From contig NZ_RAPV01000001.1 in assembly GCF_003610295.1 (NCBI RefSeq), forward strand, positions 1,984,001-2,048,000: DNA of 64,000 nucleotides. The letters are read 5' to 3'. The translations under genes were made by a program, and so were the position numbers. The notes under the pieces are model-generated. The model worked only from the letters and a program-made list of their open reading frames with translations, was not told the origin of the DNA and made no database searches. Source of the stretch: Paraburkholderia sp. BL23I1N1 (GTDB taxonomy: Bacteria > Pseudomonadota > Gammaproteobacteria > Burkholderiales > Burkholderiaceae). Shown piece by piece: positions 7,813 through 18,645 of this stretch (position 1 is its first letter; each line of letters starts with the position of its first letter).

Positions 7813-8756
7813 GAGTAACGGGGAGTTTCGAGGGGAGTTTGGATGAGCCGGGCGAATTCGGCCGGGGCGACAACGGTTTCGTTGCCGTCATGCTGATGCC
7901 GCAATTCGTGGATGGCGATCGCGCGGCCGTCGCCGCATATCGCAAAAACGGCATTATCGCTTACGTGCAGGCCCGGCGGCAAATCCGAGCGAAGCGCGCC
8001 GGGCGCGGCCAGACGCGCACGGGCGACGATGAAGCGGTGGCCGGCGATCTCGGCAAACGCGCCGGGATAGGGCGGGGCTACCGCGCGGATCAGGTTGTAG
8101 ACCTGCTGCGCGGGCTGCGTCCAATCGATCCGGCCGTCTTCCGGCTTGCGGCCGCCGTAATAGCTGCCGTGCGACAGATCGTTCGGCAGATGCGGCGCTT
8201 CGCCCGCGAGCAGAGCAGGGAGCACACGCCACAGGGTTTGTTCGGCGGCCACCGTGACCTTGTCGAACACTTGCGCGGCGGTGTCGTCGGGCAGGATCGG
8301 CACCGGCGTTTGCGCGATGATCGCGCCCGCATCGGGCTTGGCGGCCATTTCGTGGAGCGTCGCGCCGGTTTCGGTTTCGCCGTGGATCACCGCCCAGTTG
8401 GTCGGCACGCGGCCGCGGTACTTCGGCAGAAGCGAGCCGTGCATGTTGTAAGCGCCCCGTGGGGCGAGCGCCAGCAGGTCGACCGGCAACATATGGCGGT
8501 AGTAGAACGAGAAGATGAAGTCCGGGCGCGCGGCGCTCACCGCGGCGCGCAATTCCGCGCTTTTCGGATCGGCCGGCGTGACGACCGGAATACCGTGCTC
8601 GGCCGCAACCGAGGCGACGCTGCCGAACCAGATGTTTTCGGTCGGGCTGTCCTCGTGCGTAACGACCAGCGCCACGTCGACACCGCGTGCGAGCAGCACC
8701 TGCAGGCAGCGCACGCCGACGTTGTGATACGCGAATACGACGGCGCGCGGCTTCAT
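7809..8756 (-). CDS. arnA: UDP-Ara4N formyltransferase (ArnA N-terminal half as a separate protein)
   Basis: A 315-residue 10-formyl-tetrahydrofolate-dependent formyltransferase. The catalytic Asn and His are in AYNMHGSLLPKYRGR, and the Asp is in KPDAGAII. The C-terminal OB-like domain (SYYGGRKPEDGRIDW onward) is present. It formylates UDP-L-Ara4N before transfer to undecaprenyl phosphate. The 315 and 348 residues of the two half-genes together equal the size of the fused E. coli ArnA (about 660). It overlaps arnC upstream by 4 bases (8753-8756) and the decarboxylase downstream by 4 bases. Confidence 0.9.
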   Translation of the reverse strand: MKPRAVVFAYHNVGVRCLQVLLARGVDVALVVTHEDSPTENIWFGSVASVAAEHGIPVVTPADPKSAELRAAVSAARPDFIFSFYYRHMLPVDLLALAPRGAYNMHGSLLPKYRGRVPTNWAVIHGETETGATLHEMAAKPDAGAIIAQTPVPILPDDTAAQVFDKVTVAAEQTLWRVLPALLAGEAPHLPNDLSHGSYYGGRKPEDGRIDWTQPAQQVYNLIRAVAPPYPGAFAEIAGHRFIVARARLAAPGALRSDLPPGLHVSDNAVFAICGDGRAIAIHELRHQHDGNETVVAPAEFARLIQTPLETPRYS

Positions 8757-9796
8757 GGATTTGGGCCCTGATCGACCAGCGGCGCCGCTTGCACCGCCTG
8801 CACCAGCGCCTGACGCGGCGCTTCGCTCACGGTGGTGCCGTCGCGCTGCTCGAGAATCGTCTGCACCAGGTAACGCGGACGCGCGCGCACCTGCTGGTAA
8901 ATCCGGCCGATGTATTCACCCAGCAGGCCCAGCGCGAAGATGATCACGCCGAGCAGGAAGAAGGTGATAGCGAACAGCGTGAACACACCTTGCACTTCCG
9001 CGCCGATGATGAAGCGGCGAATCAGCAGCAGCACGAACAGCGCCGCGGACCCGAGCGACAGGATCACGCCGATGAACGACAGCCACTGCAGCGGCACGAC
9101 CGAGAAGCCGGTGACCAGGTCGAAATTCAGGCGGATCAGGCTGTACAGCGAGTACTTCGATTCGCCGGCAAAACGCTCTTCGTGCGCGACTTCGATCTCG
9201 ACCGGATTCTGCGCGAAGGTGTACGCGAGCGCCGGAATGAAGGTGTTGATCTCGCCGCAGCGATTGATCGTGTCGATGATGTGCCGGCTGTACGCGCGCA
9301 GCATGCAGCCCTGGTCGGTCATCTTGATGCGCGTGATGCGCTCGCGCAGACGGTTCATCGCGCGCGAGGCCTTGCGGCGCCACAAGCTGTCCTGGCGTTG
9401 CAGACGGATCGTGCCGACGTAGTCGAAACCTTCGCGCATCTTGTTGACCAGCTTGCCGATTTCTTCCGGCGGATTCTGCAGGTCGGCGTCGAGCGTGATG
9501 ACGATCTCGCCGCGCGATTGCTCGAAGCCCGCCAGAATCGCCATGTGCTGGCCGTAGTTGCCGTTCAGCAGGATCACGCGGGTCGTGTCGGGCCGCGCGC
9601 GGAACTGCTCGGCGAGCAGGGCGGCGGATTTGTCGCGGCTGCCGTCGTTGATGAAGATCACTTCATAACCGGTGCCGAGCGCATCGAGCGCCGGGTAGAG
9701 GCGCGTGAACAGCTCGGCCAGCCCGGCTTCTTCGTTGTACACCGGAATGATGATCGACACTTCCGGTGCGACGGCGCGATGTTCCGAATAACTCAT
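8753..9796 (-). CDS. arnC: undecaprenyl-phosphate 4-deoxy-4-formamido-L-arabinose transferase
   Basis: A 347-residue family 2 glycosyltransferase. The N-terminal catalytic domain begins VSIIIPVYNEE and has the nucleotide-binding INDGSRDKS and the DADLQNPPEE motif. Two transmembrane helices lie in the last third (LSFIGVILSLGSAALFVLLL and a second ending LGEYIGRIY). It moves Ara4FN from UDP to undecaprenyl phosphate on the cytoplasmic face. It starts 6 bases after the arnB stop. The ~25-residue C-terminal tail beyond the membrane segment is longer than in E. coli. Confidence 0.92.
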   Translation of the reverse strand: MSYSEHRAVAPEVSIIIPVYNEEAGLAELFTRLYPALDALGTGYEVIFINDGSRDKSAALLAEQFRARPDTTRVILLNGNYGQHMAILAGFEQSRGEIVITLDADLQNPPEEIGKLVNKMREGFDYVGTIRLQRQDSLWRRKASRAMNRLRERITRIKMTDQGCMLRAYSRHIIDTINRCGEINTFIPALAYTFAQNPVEIEVAHEERFAGESKYSLYSLIRLNFDLVTGFSVVPLQWLSFIGVILSLGSAALFVLLLIRRFIIGAEVQGVFTLFAITFFLLGVIIFALGLLGEYIGRIYQQVRARPRYLVQTILEQRDGTTVSEAPRQALVQAVQAAPLVDQGPNP

Positions 9797-9802
9797 TTCC
9801 GC

Positions 9803-10954
9803 TTATTTTCCGTATTGTTCGCAAATTTCATTGACCGCGCGGCAGACCCGCTCCACGTCGCCCTCGTTCATCAGCGTGAACAGTGGCAGCGTGACGTTGG
9901 TGGCGCCGAAGCGCTCCGCGTGCGGAAACATCCCTTCCTTGAAGCCGCGCGCACGGTACAGCGAGAACAGGTGAATCGCAGGATAGTGCACGCCCGAGCC
10001 GATGCCACGCTCTTTCAGCGCGCCCATGAAACCGGCGCGGTCGATCGACAGTTTTTCGAGCGGCAGCGTGATCTGGAACATGTGCCAGTTGCTGTTTTCG
10101 AAGTCCGCAAACGGCAGGCCGATGCCCAGCTTGACCGCCGCGCCGCCTTCGAGCCCTGCGAAATAGGCGCGCACGAGCTTTTTGCGCTGCGCGAGGAAAC
10201 GCTCCAGATGCGGCAGTTGACCGAGGCCGACGCGTGCGGCGACGTCCGTCAGGTTGTACTTGCCGCCCAGCACGTCGCAGTCCATGCCGTCGAAGCCGGT
10301 GCGGGTAATACCTTGCAGGCGGTACTTCTGCGCGAGGATCGCCTCTTCTTCGTTGTTCAGCACCAGCGCGCCGCCTTCGATCGAAGTCAGATTCTTGTTC
10401 GCGTGGAAGCTGAACGAAACCATGTCGCCGAGTCGGCCGATACGCTCGCCTTTCCACGTCGCGCCGAACGCCTGTGCGGCGTCTTCGATCACGCGCAGCT
10501 TGTGGGCGCGGGCGATGGCGTACAGCCGGTCCATGTCGACCGGCAGGCCCGACAGGTACACCGGAATGATCGCCTTGGTGCGTGGCGTGATGGCCTTTTC
10601 CAGCAGGTCCAGGTCAATGTTGCGGGTCACCGGATCGATGTCGGCGAACACCGGCGTCGCGCCGACTTCGTAGACCACATTGCTGGTCGCGACCCATGAG
10701 GCGGGGGTGGTGATGACTTCATCGCCTTCGCCCACACCGGCAATCCGCAAGCCGATTTCGAGCGTTGCGGTGCCGGAATTGAACGTGCGCACCGGACGGC
10801 CGCCGCAGAATTCGGACAACGCCGCTTCGAACTTCTGGTTCTGCGGGCCGGTCGTGATCCAGCCTGAGCGGAGCACGTCGGCGACGCCCTGAATCGTTTC
10901 TTCATCGATCTCAGGTTTGACAAACGGCAAAAACGGGACTGGTGACTGGCTCAT
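9803..10954 (-). CDS. arnB: UDP-4-amino-4-deoxy-L-arabinose--oxoglutarate aminotransferase
   Basis: A 383-residue DegT/DnrJ/EryC1-type aminotransferase. The PLP-binding Lys is about 187 in FSFHANKNLTSIEGG, and VIEDAAQAFGA carries the PLP-pyridine Asp. It transaminates UDP-Ara4O with glutamate to UDP-Ara4N. ATG 10954 is preferred over the extended frame to 11050 because the family begins with a short N-terminus followed by PFLPFVKPEI. About 256 bases separate it from the small membrane gene upstream, enough for a separate promoter. Confidence 0.9.
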   Translation of the reverse strand: MSQSPVPFLPFVKPEIDEETIQGVADVLRSGWITTGPQNQKFEAALSEFCGGRPVRTFNSGTATLEIGLRIAGVGEGDEVITTPASWVATSNVVYEVGATPVFADIDPVTRNIDLDLLEKAITPRTKAIIPVYLSGLPVDMDRLYAIARAHKLRVIEDAAQAFGATWKGERIGRLGDMVSFSFHANKNLTSIEGGALVLNNEEEAILAQKYRLQGITRTGFDGMDCDVLGGKYNLTDVAARVGLGQLPHLERFLAQRKKLVRAYFAGLEGGAAVKLGIGLPFADFENSNWHMFQITLPLEKLSIDRAGFMGALKERGIGSGVHYPAIHLFSLYRARGFKEGMFPHAERFGATNVTLPLFTLMNEGDVERVCRAVNEICEQYGK

Positions 10955-11210
10955 GAATGCTTCGCTCGATTGAAAGGGGGCAACCCGAAGGGCGCGAAGT
11001 AGATCACAAACGACGCGCAAACCCAAGGCCACGACTAAAAAAGGGCGCAACCGCCAAGCTTACCGCGGCCAACCTTACGTTTTACTTAGCAGGCAGCGGT
11101 GCCTGGCTTACCGCTGCTTTACCGCCTGCATTTTCGCAGCGCCCGCAACGGCGCCGGCAATAAACGGTAATAAATCGGGCCCGGCAAAGCGCGGCCGGGG
11201 GCATGACAGC

Positions 11211-11582
11211 CTAGCTTCGCGCCAGGACGACCACGCCGATCAGGATGACGCCGATCCCTACCAGCTTCTGCACGGACATCACTTCGCCGAATAGATACCA
11301 CGCCGCGAACGCGTTGACGACGTATCCGAGCGACAGCATCGGATAGGCAATTGACACGTCCACCCGCGAGAGTCCGACCACCCACACGCCCACGCTGATC
11401 ACATAACAGGCGAGCCCGCCGATGATCGGCGGCTGCGTCGCGAGGCGAAAGGCGATGGGCAGGATGTTCGCACGGGTGAATTCGAAGTGTCCAACGGCAT
11501 TCGTTCCGGCTTTGAGCAGCAACTGCGCGCCGGCGTTCAACGTGACGCCGGCGAGGATACAAAAGAGCGAAATCGGGTTCAT
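11211..11582 (-). CDS. four-helix EamA/SMR-like membrane protein, putative Ara4N-lipid flippase subunit
   Basis: A 123-residue protein, almost all of it in four predicted membrane helices, with SMR-like features near the N-terminus (LNAGAQLLLKAG) and in helix 3 (YPMLSLGYVVNAFAAW). Size and context fit ArnE/ArnF, the two small proteins proposed to flip undecaprenyl-phosphate-Ara4N to the periplasmic face. Only one such gene is present between arnT and arnB, so a homodimer is likely (inference). It lies 42 bases after the arnT stop. A general small multidrug transporter cannot be excluded by sequence alone. Confidence 0.75.
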   Translation of the reverse strand: MNPISLFCILAGVTLNAGAQLLLKAGTNAVGHFEFTRANILPIAFRLATQPPIIGGLACYVISVGVWVVGLSRVDVSIAYPMLSLGYVVNAFAAWYLFGEVMSVQKLVGIGVILIGVVVLARS

Positions 11583-11624
11583 CGACTGGTCAGATCCTGA
11601 TATGAGGTCAGTGTTGTGGTTTTT

Positions 11625-13361
11625 CTACTGGGGCGCCGATGCGGCCTGCGCCGGTGCGCCCTGTGCTGCCGCGTCGGACGCGGCCACGGGTTTCATCACC
11701 ACCACCCGGCGCGAGTCGCGCGCGATCACCTGCATCGGCAGCCCCTCTTTGAGCAGTTTGTCGTAAGTCGGCGGCGGGATCAGCGCGAGCGCGTAGCGGT
11801 CGGCCTTCCAGCGCTCGATCCACGCGTCGACGGTCGGCACCCATTTCTGCGGTTCGACGGACACGCCGAACGCCAGTTCGTCAGCATGTTCGACCATGAT
11901 CATCGTATGGTCGACGTAGAACGGCATCGTGTGGTCGAGCACGCCGACCGAGTAGAGCGGCGTATCGGCCGGCAACTTCGCGATCTCGGCCTTGATCGCG
12001 GGCGCGAGTGGCGCACCGGAGCTTAGCCGCCCGAACACGTCGTGGCCCGTGCCGGCAATCGTGCCGAGCAGCAGCCACGCCGCGCCAAAGCTCGCGACGG
12101 CGCCAGGCACGCCGGCGCGGCTGCGTCGGTTCAGCCATAGGGCGACCAGTGTGATCACGAAGGCGACACCGAGGGCCGCCAGCACCCAGGTGCGGTATTC
12201 CACGTAGAGTTCAGTCGGGTTGCGTGCGTTGCCGAAGCGCGACATGAACAGCGCGGCAAAAGCGGCCACAACGAGAAACAGCGCATAGCCGGCGAGATGG
12301 CGGCGAAACTGGTCGCGCGTGACGAGCGGCAGGTACATGCCGATGATCAGCGCGATCGGCGGGGCGATCGGCAGCGTGTAGGACAGGAGCTTCGAGTGGG
12401 ACGCGCTGAAGAACAGGAAGATGAAGGCGGTCCACACCAGCATCAGCGTGACCGGCGCAAAGCCGTTCGGCTGGCGCGGCAGGCGCCACGCGTGGCGCAC
12501 GCTCTGGAAGGTGACTGACAACCACGGCAGGAAGCCGACCAGCAGCACCGGCACGAAGTAATAGAACGGGCCCGGGCGGTTCTGTTCCGGCGTCAGATAG
12601 CGCTTGAACTGTTGAACGATGAAGAAGAAGTTCAGGAATTCCGGATTGCGCTGCTGCACCAGCACGAACCACGGCGTGACGATCACGAAAAACACGATCA
12701 GGCCGCCGATCAGATGCAGACGTTTCCACACGGCCCAGTCGCGCGCGATCACGGTGTACAGCACTAGCACCGCGCCCGGCAGAATCAGGCCGACGAGACC
12801 CTTGGACAGCACCGCCAGCGCCATCGCTCCCCAGCACACCCACATCCATGCCCGCACGCTGGCGGTCGGCAGGTTGGGGCGCTGCGCGAGCAGCAGCGCG
12901 CAGAGCGTCAGCTCCATCCAGAACGACAGGCCCATGTCGAGCGTGTTGAAGTGGCCCATCAGGTTCCAGTACGGCGACGTGGCCAGCACAATCGCCGCGA
13001 ATACGCCGGTTGCCGCGTTGAACACGCGCGCGCCGGTGAAGCCGATCAGCAGCACGCCGGCAAAGCCCGTCAGCGCGGTGTAGAGCCGCGCCTGCCATTC
13101 GCCGATGCCGAACCACGCGAACGTGAGCGCGTTCGCCCAGGTTTGCAGCGGCGGCTTCTCGAAATACTTGTAGCCGTTGTAGCGCGGCGTGATCCAGTCG
13201 CCGGTGACGAACATTTCGCGCGCCATTTCGGCGTAGCGGCCTTCGTCGCTCGGCAGCAGATGGCGCCAGCCGAGCGGCACGAACCAGATCACGGCGAGGG
13301 CCAGCACCAGCAGCAGGATCGTGGTGCGATTGAGCGGTAGCCTCGTCGGCGTATCGTTCAT
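11625..13361 (-). CDS. arnT: lipid A 4-amino-4-deoxy-L-arabinose transferase
   Basis: A 578-residue GT-C fold glycosyltransferase of family 39/83 with about 12 membrane helices. The catalytic first periplasmic loop has PSDEGRYAEMAREM, and YKYFEKPPLQTW is an ArnT hallmark. It transfers Ara4N from undecaprenyl phosphate to lipid A phosphates at the periplasmic face, lowering surface negative charge and giving polymyxin resistance. In Burkholderia cenocepacia this modification is reported to be essential. ATG at 13361 is chosen with AAGG upstream; the frame opens earlier only with a TTG. It is the first gene of the arn run. Confidence 0.9.
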   Translation of the reverse strand: MNDTPTRLPLNRTTILLLVLALAVIWFVPLGWRHLLPSDEGRYAEMAREMFVTGDWITPRYNGYKYFEKPPLQTWANALTFAWFGIGEWQARLYTALTGFAGVLLIGFTGARVFNAATGVFAAIVLATSPYWNLMGHFNTLDMGLSFWMELTLCALLLAQRPNLPTASVRAWMWVCWGAMALAVLSKGLVGLILPGAVLVLYTVIARDWAVWKRLHLIGGLIVFFVIVTPWFVLVQQRNPEFLNFFFIVQQFKRYLTPEQNRPGPFYYFVPVLLVGFLPWLSVTFQSVRHAWRLPRQPNGFAPVTLMLVWTAFIFLFFSASHSKLLSYTLPIAPPIALIIGMYLPLVTRDQFRRHLAGYALFLVVAAFAALFMSRFGNARNPTELYVEYRTWVLAALGVAFVITLVALWLNRRSRAGVPGAVASFGAAWLLLGTIAGTGHDVFGRLSSGAPLAPAIKAEIAKLPADTPLYSVGVLDHTMPFYVDHTMIMVEHADELAFGVSVEPQKWVPTVDAWIERWKADRYALALIPPPTYDKLLKEGLPMQVIARDSRRVVVMKPVAASDAAAQGAPAQAASAPQ

Positions 13362-13591
13362 GGTTTTCAACCTTTTTGGCAACGCCGCGTCGGCGGCGAG
13401 GCGGTGTTATTTGGGAAGGGCGCTTGTCGGCGTGGCGCCATTGGCGCGCAGTGTACGTTATCAGCCGTGATGCGGCGAGAGGTGGGGCCGGTCCGGCAGC
13501 CTCGCACACAGCGCACGCCGCGGATGCCACGTATGGCCTCCAGCGTCTGCACGCCGGCTAGCGACAGCTTCGCGGCACCGGCGCGGCGCCA

Positions 13592-13966
13592 CTAGGCTTC
13601 GATCAGCAACGCGGCCGCGACCTTGCGGCCCTCGGCCATCAGAATGTTGTAGGTGCGGCAGGCGGCCTTGAAGTCCATCGTTTCGACGCCGATGCGTTTG
13701 GCGGTGAGTGCGGCGGTCAGCCGCGGATGCGGGAAGCGCAGCCGTTCGCCGCTGCCGAACACGACCACTTCGGGCGCCGCGTCCACCAGCATGGCGAAGT
13801 GTTCGGCGCTCAACTGGTCGAAAGAGGAGACGGGCCAGGCGATGACGGGCGCGTCCGGCAGCATGAGAATGCTGCCGGCGTGGCGCACCAGATTGATTTC
13901 GACGTAGCCGGCGCCGTAGCCGGTGACGGTGTTGAGGGCGCCGCTGGAATCCTGATGTAATTTCAA
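13592..13966 (-). CDS. Mth938-like domain protein
   Basis: A 124-residue protein of the Mth938/DUF498 family (related to mitochondrial NDUFAF3). Visible features are the conserved block VVVFGSGERLRFPHPRL and the C-terminal KAACRTYNILMAEGRKVAAALL. The biochemical role is not established; in bacteria it is often a stand-alone gene. It sits 230 bases upstream of arnT on the same strand. Whether it shares a transcript with arn cannot be told from sequence. Confidence 0.85.
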   Translation of the reverse strand: MKLHQDSSGALNTVTGYGAGYVEINLVRHAGSILMLPDAPVIAWPVSSFDQLSAEHFAMLVDAAPEVVVFGSGERLRFPHPRLTAALTAKRIGVETMDFKAACRTYNILMAEGRKVAAALLIEA

Positions 13967-14526
13967 ATTCGTTTTCCGAAGTCGTCGTGAGACATCATGC
14001 GCGTTGGCGGCCTGACCGGGCAGAGCGGAAGCCGGGCGGTTTGACGCGAGTGGGACACATGATTGGCACAGAAGCGGCCGAAAAGGCTTGCCGTTGCGGT
14101 TGGTGCATTGCGGAAGTCGGCCAAAATCCGCTAAATTATAACTTTTTAGCCGCCTTGCGGCGCCCCTCGCTCAAGTGCCGCCTCATGTGCTGTCATAAGC
14201 CGCCCTGAGGGCACTGGCGCGGTCCTCCGGCTACCTGCCTTGGTTCTGCCCGCGTATTGCGGGATTTTCGTCGGCTTTTCGACTGTTTTACCTGCTTTGG
14301 GTCTGCTTTTTGTCTGATTTTGGACTGTTCGGCTGCTGCACCGGCGCAATCCGCCGGACGCGCGCCTGAGCAGCCCGGCAAGCCGGCCCAATCCGCGCCT
14401 GGCGTCCCGCTCCGCGTCTGGCGGGCGTGCCGCGTCATAATCCCCCGTATCGGCGGACTTGCCTGGGTCGCGGTTTTTTCGCCCCCGCTTGTTCGCCAAG
14501 CCCATCAACAGGATGAAGTGCCCGCC
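13967..14526. other. intergenic region between Mth938 gene and aminotransferase gene
   Basis: 560 bases between divergent genes. A possible plus-strand promoter lies at 14108-14137 (TTGCGG, 18 bases, TAAATT), embedded in the only AT-rich patch (about 14120-14150). A small inverted repeat (CCCGCGTATTGCGGG) lies around 14247-14263. No convincing extra gene was seen; the open frames here lack family resemblance. Confidence 0.4.
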
Positions 14527-15765
14527 GTGAAACCGATTCTCAAATCCAACAAGTTGTTGAATGTCTGCTATGACATTCGCGGGCCTGTCCTCGAACACGC
14601 GAAGCGGCTCGAAGAAGAGGGCCACCGCATCATCAAGCTGAACATCGGCAATCTCGCGGCGTTCGGCTTCGACGCGCCGGACGAAATCATTCAGGACATG
14701 ATCCTGAATCTGCCGGGCTCGTCCGGCTACTCGGATTCCAAGGGTGTGTTCGCCGCGCGCAAGGCAATCATGCATTACACGCAGCAAAAGGGCGTGCATG
14801 GCGTCGAACTGGACGACATCTACATCGGCAATGGCGCCTCCGAGCTGATCGTGATGGCGCTGCAGGGCCTCCTGAACGACGGCGACGAAGTGTTGCTGCC
14901 CGCGCCGGATTACCCGCTGTGGACCGCCGGCGTTAGCCTCTCGGGCGGCACGCCGGTGCACTACATCTGCGATGAATCGAACAGCTGGATGCCCGATCTG
15001 GACGACATCCGCGCGAAAATCACGCCAAATACGCGTGCGCTCGTCGTCATCAATCCGAACAACCCGACCGGCGCGCTGTACTCGGACGAACTGCTGCTTG
15101 GCCTGATCGAGATCGCCCGCCAGCACGGCCTCGTGATCTTCGCTGACGAGGTCTACGACAAGATCGTCTATGACGGCAAGAAGCACACGTCGATGGCCGC
15201 GCTCTCCGAAGACGTGCTCACCGTCACGTTCAACAGCCTCTCGAAGAGCTACCGTTCGTGCGGCTACCGTGCCGGCTGGATGTTCATCTCGGGCCTGACC
15301 GGCGAGAACCGCCGCCATGCCAAAGACTATTTCGAAGGGCTCGGCATTCTGGCCTCCATGCGCCTGTGCCCGAACGTGCCCGGCCAGTACGCGATCCAGA
15401 CCGCGCTGGGCGGCTATCAGAGCATTAACGACCTGATCGTGCCGAGCGGGCGCCTGTACAAACAGCGCGAACTCGCGTATGACATGCTCACAGCGATTCC
15501 CGGCGTGAGCTGCGTGAAGCCCGAGGCGGCGCTGTATATGTTCCCGCGCCTCGATCCGAAGATTTATCCGATTCAGGACGACCAGCAGTTCATCCTCGAC
15601 CTTCTGCTGGAAGAGCGCGTGCTGCTGGTTCAAGGCACCGGTTTCAACTGGAAGACGCCGGACCACTTCCGCGTCGTGTTCCTGCCGAACGTGGACGATC
15701 TCGCGGATTCGATCAACCGGATCGCGCGCTTTCTGGACGGTTACCGCAAGCGCCACACGGCTTGA
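14527..15765 (+). CDS. alaA: PLP-dependent aminotransferase (AlaA/AspC-like, glutamate-pyruvate type)
   Basis: A 412-residue class I aminotransferase. The PLP Lys is about 240 in FNSLSKSYRSCGYRAGW, with INPNNPTGALY (Asn contact) and FADEVYDKIVYDG (Asp contact). It closely resembles E. coli AlaA, which makes alanine from pyruvate and glutamate; substrate preference here is inferred. The start is GTG 14527, since the family sequence begins with KPILKSNKLLNVCYDIRGP. The frame is open back to 14257, but that part does not look like the family. It is followed by hom and thrC on the same strand. Confidence 0.88.
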   Translation: MKPILKSNKLLNVCYDIRGPVLEHAKRLEEEGHRIIKLNIGNLAAFGFDAPDEIIQDMILNLPGSSGYSDSKGVFAARKAIMHYTQQKGVHGVELDDIYIGNGASELIVMALQGLLNDGDEVLLPAPDYPLWTAGVSLSGGTPVHYICDESNSWMPDLDDIRAKITPNTRALVVINPNNPTGALYSDELLLGLIEIARQHGLVIFADEVYDKIVYDGKKHTSMAALSEDVLTVTFNSLSKSYRSCGYRAGWMFISGLTGENRRHAKDYFEGLGILASMRLCPNVPGQYAIQTALGGYQSINDLIVPSGRLYKQRELAYDMLTAIPGVSCVKPEAALYMFPRLDPKIYPIQDDQQFILDLLLEERVLLVQGTGFNWKTPDHFRVVFLPNVDDLADSINRIARFLDGYRKRHTA

Positions 15766-15768
15766 GAC

Positions 15769-15797
15769 GGCCGGCGCGCCCGGTGCGCGCCGCGGCC
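15769..15797 (+). terminator. possible terminator or attenuating hairpin between aminotransferase and hom
   Basis: An imperfect GC-rich stem (GGCCGGCGCGC with GCGCGCC-GC-GGCC) directly after the stop codon. Only a weak T-rich stretch follows, so termination may be partial. Confidence 0.4.
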
Positions 15798-15850
15798 GGC
15801 CCCAGTTTCCTCAGTTTCCTTTTAATCACTTACTCGAAAACACACGCTGC

Positions 15851-17181
<1,331 letters not shown>

Positions 17182-17189
17182 GCCGAACT

Positions 17190-18641
17190 ATGAACTACCT
17201 CTCTACGCGCGGCGCCGGAGCCGGCGAGCGCCATACCTTTTCCGAGATTCTGCTGGGCGGCTTGGCGAAAGACGGCGGCCTGTACCTGCCGGCGCAATAT
17301 CCGCGCGTCACGGTTGACGAGCTGACGCGCTGGCGCACGCTGCCGTACGCGGACCTCGCCTTCGAGATCCTGTCGAAGTTCAGCGACGACATTCCCGCCG
17401 AGGACCTGCGCGCGCTGACGCGCAAGACCTACACGGCCGAGACGTATTGCAATGTGCGCAACGACGAAAGCGCTGCGCAGATCACGCCGTTGAAAACGCT
17501 GGGCGTCGAGAATGGCGCGCCGCTGTCGCTGCTGGAACTGTCGAACGGTCCGACGCTTGCGTTCAAGGACATGGCGATGCAGTTGATCGGCAACCTGTTC
17601 GAATACGCGCTGGCACGTCACGGCGAGACGCTGAACATTCTTGGCGCGACCTCGGGCGACACGGGTAGCGCGGCGGAATATGCGATGCGCGGCAAGAAGG
17701 GCATTAGCGTATTCATGCTTTCGCCGCACAAGAAGATGAGCGCGTTCCAGACTGCGCAGATGTACAGCCTGCAGGACCCGAATATTTTCAACATCGCGGT
17801 CGAGGGTGTGTTCGACGATGCCCAGGACATTGTGAAGGCGGTTTCGAACGACCACGCGTTCAAGGCGAAGTACAAGATCGGCACGGTCAACTCGATCAAC
17901 TGGGCGCGCGTCGTAGCCCAGGTGGTGTACTACTTCAAGGGCTACTTCGCCGCGACGAAGTCGAACGACGAGCGCGTCTCGTTCACGGTGCCGTCGGGCA
18001 ATTTCGGCAATGTGTGTGCGGGTCATATTGCACGCATGATGGGTTTGCCGATCGAGAAGCTGGTGGTCGCAACGAACGAAAACGACGTGCTCGACGAGTT
18101 TTTCCGCACGGGCATTTACCGAGTGCGCAAGGCGGCTGAGACTTACCACACGAGCAGCCCGAGCATGGACATTTCGAAGGCTTCGAATTTCGAGCGGTTC
18201 GTATTCGACCTGCTGGGCCGCGACCCGGCGCGGGTGCTGCAACTATTCCGCGACGTTGAAGAGAAGGGCGGTTTCGACCTTGCCGCGAGCGGCGATTTTG
18301 CGCGCGTGGCGGAATTCGGATTCGTGTCGGGGCGCAGCAGCCACGAGGACCGTGTGGACGCGATCCGCGACGTCTTCGAGCGATACGACGCGATGATCGA
18401 CACGCACACGGCTGACGGCCTGAAGGTAGCGCGCGAGCATTTGCAGGCGGGCATCCCGATGATCGTGCTGGAGACGGCGCAGCCAATCAAGTTCGGCGAG
18501 ACGATCCGCGAGGCGCTGGAGCGCGAACCGGAGCGCCCAGCCGCGTTTGCGGGACTGGAGTCGCTTCCGCAGCGGTTTGAAGTGTTGCCGGCGGACGTCC
18601 AGCGCGTGAAGGACTTCATCGCGGCAAACACGGGCGAATAA
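17190..18641 (+). CDS. thrC: threonine synthase
   Basis: A 483-residue PLP enzyme that converts O-phosphohomoserine to threonine. The PLP Lys is about 126 in GPTLAFKDMAMQ; the phosphate-binding loop is ATSGDTGSAAEYAM. The N-terminal segment YLSTRGAG and the total length match the long bacterial class (ThrC type 2). It begins 8 bases after the hom stop, so the two are co-transcribed. This operon position supports a functional hom in the natural strain. Confidence 0.95.
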   Translation: MNYLSTRGAGAGERHTFSEILLGGLAKDGGLYLPAQYPRVTVDELTRWRTLPYADLAFEILSKFSDDIPAEDLRALTRKTYTAETYCNVRNDESAAQITPLKTLGVENGAPLSLLELSNGPTLAFKDMAMQLIGNLFEYALARHGETLNILGATSGDTGSAAEYAMRGKKGISVFMLSPHKKMSAFQTAQMYSLQDPNIFNIAVEGVFDDAQDIVKAVSNDHAFKAKYKIGTVNSINWARVVAQVVYYFKGYFAATKSNDERVSFTVPSGNFGNVCAGHIARMMGLPIEKLVVATNENDVLDEFFRTGIYRVRKAAETYHTSSPSMDISKASNFERFVFDLLGRDPARVLQLFRDVEEKGGFDLAASGDFARVAEFGFVSGRSSHEDRVDAIRDVFERYDAMIDTHTADGLKVAREHLQAGIPMIVLETAQPIKFGETIREALEREPERPAAFAGLESLPQRFEVLPADVQRVKDFIAANTGE

Positions 18642-18645
18642 CACC

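Noticed and set aside
8687..10699. A 670-codon plus-strand frame opposite arnC and arnB
   Set aside because: It overlaps two well-identified genes entirely and encodes Arg/His/Gln-rich sequence without motifs.
11051..11210. A possible small gene between arnB and the flippase-like gene
   Set aside because: Only short frames without ribosome sites or resemblance to known families are present.
14146..15756. A 536-codon minus-strand frame opposite the aminotransferase gene
   Set aside because: Antisense shadow; the aminotransferase has all its catalytic motifs on the plus strand.
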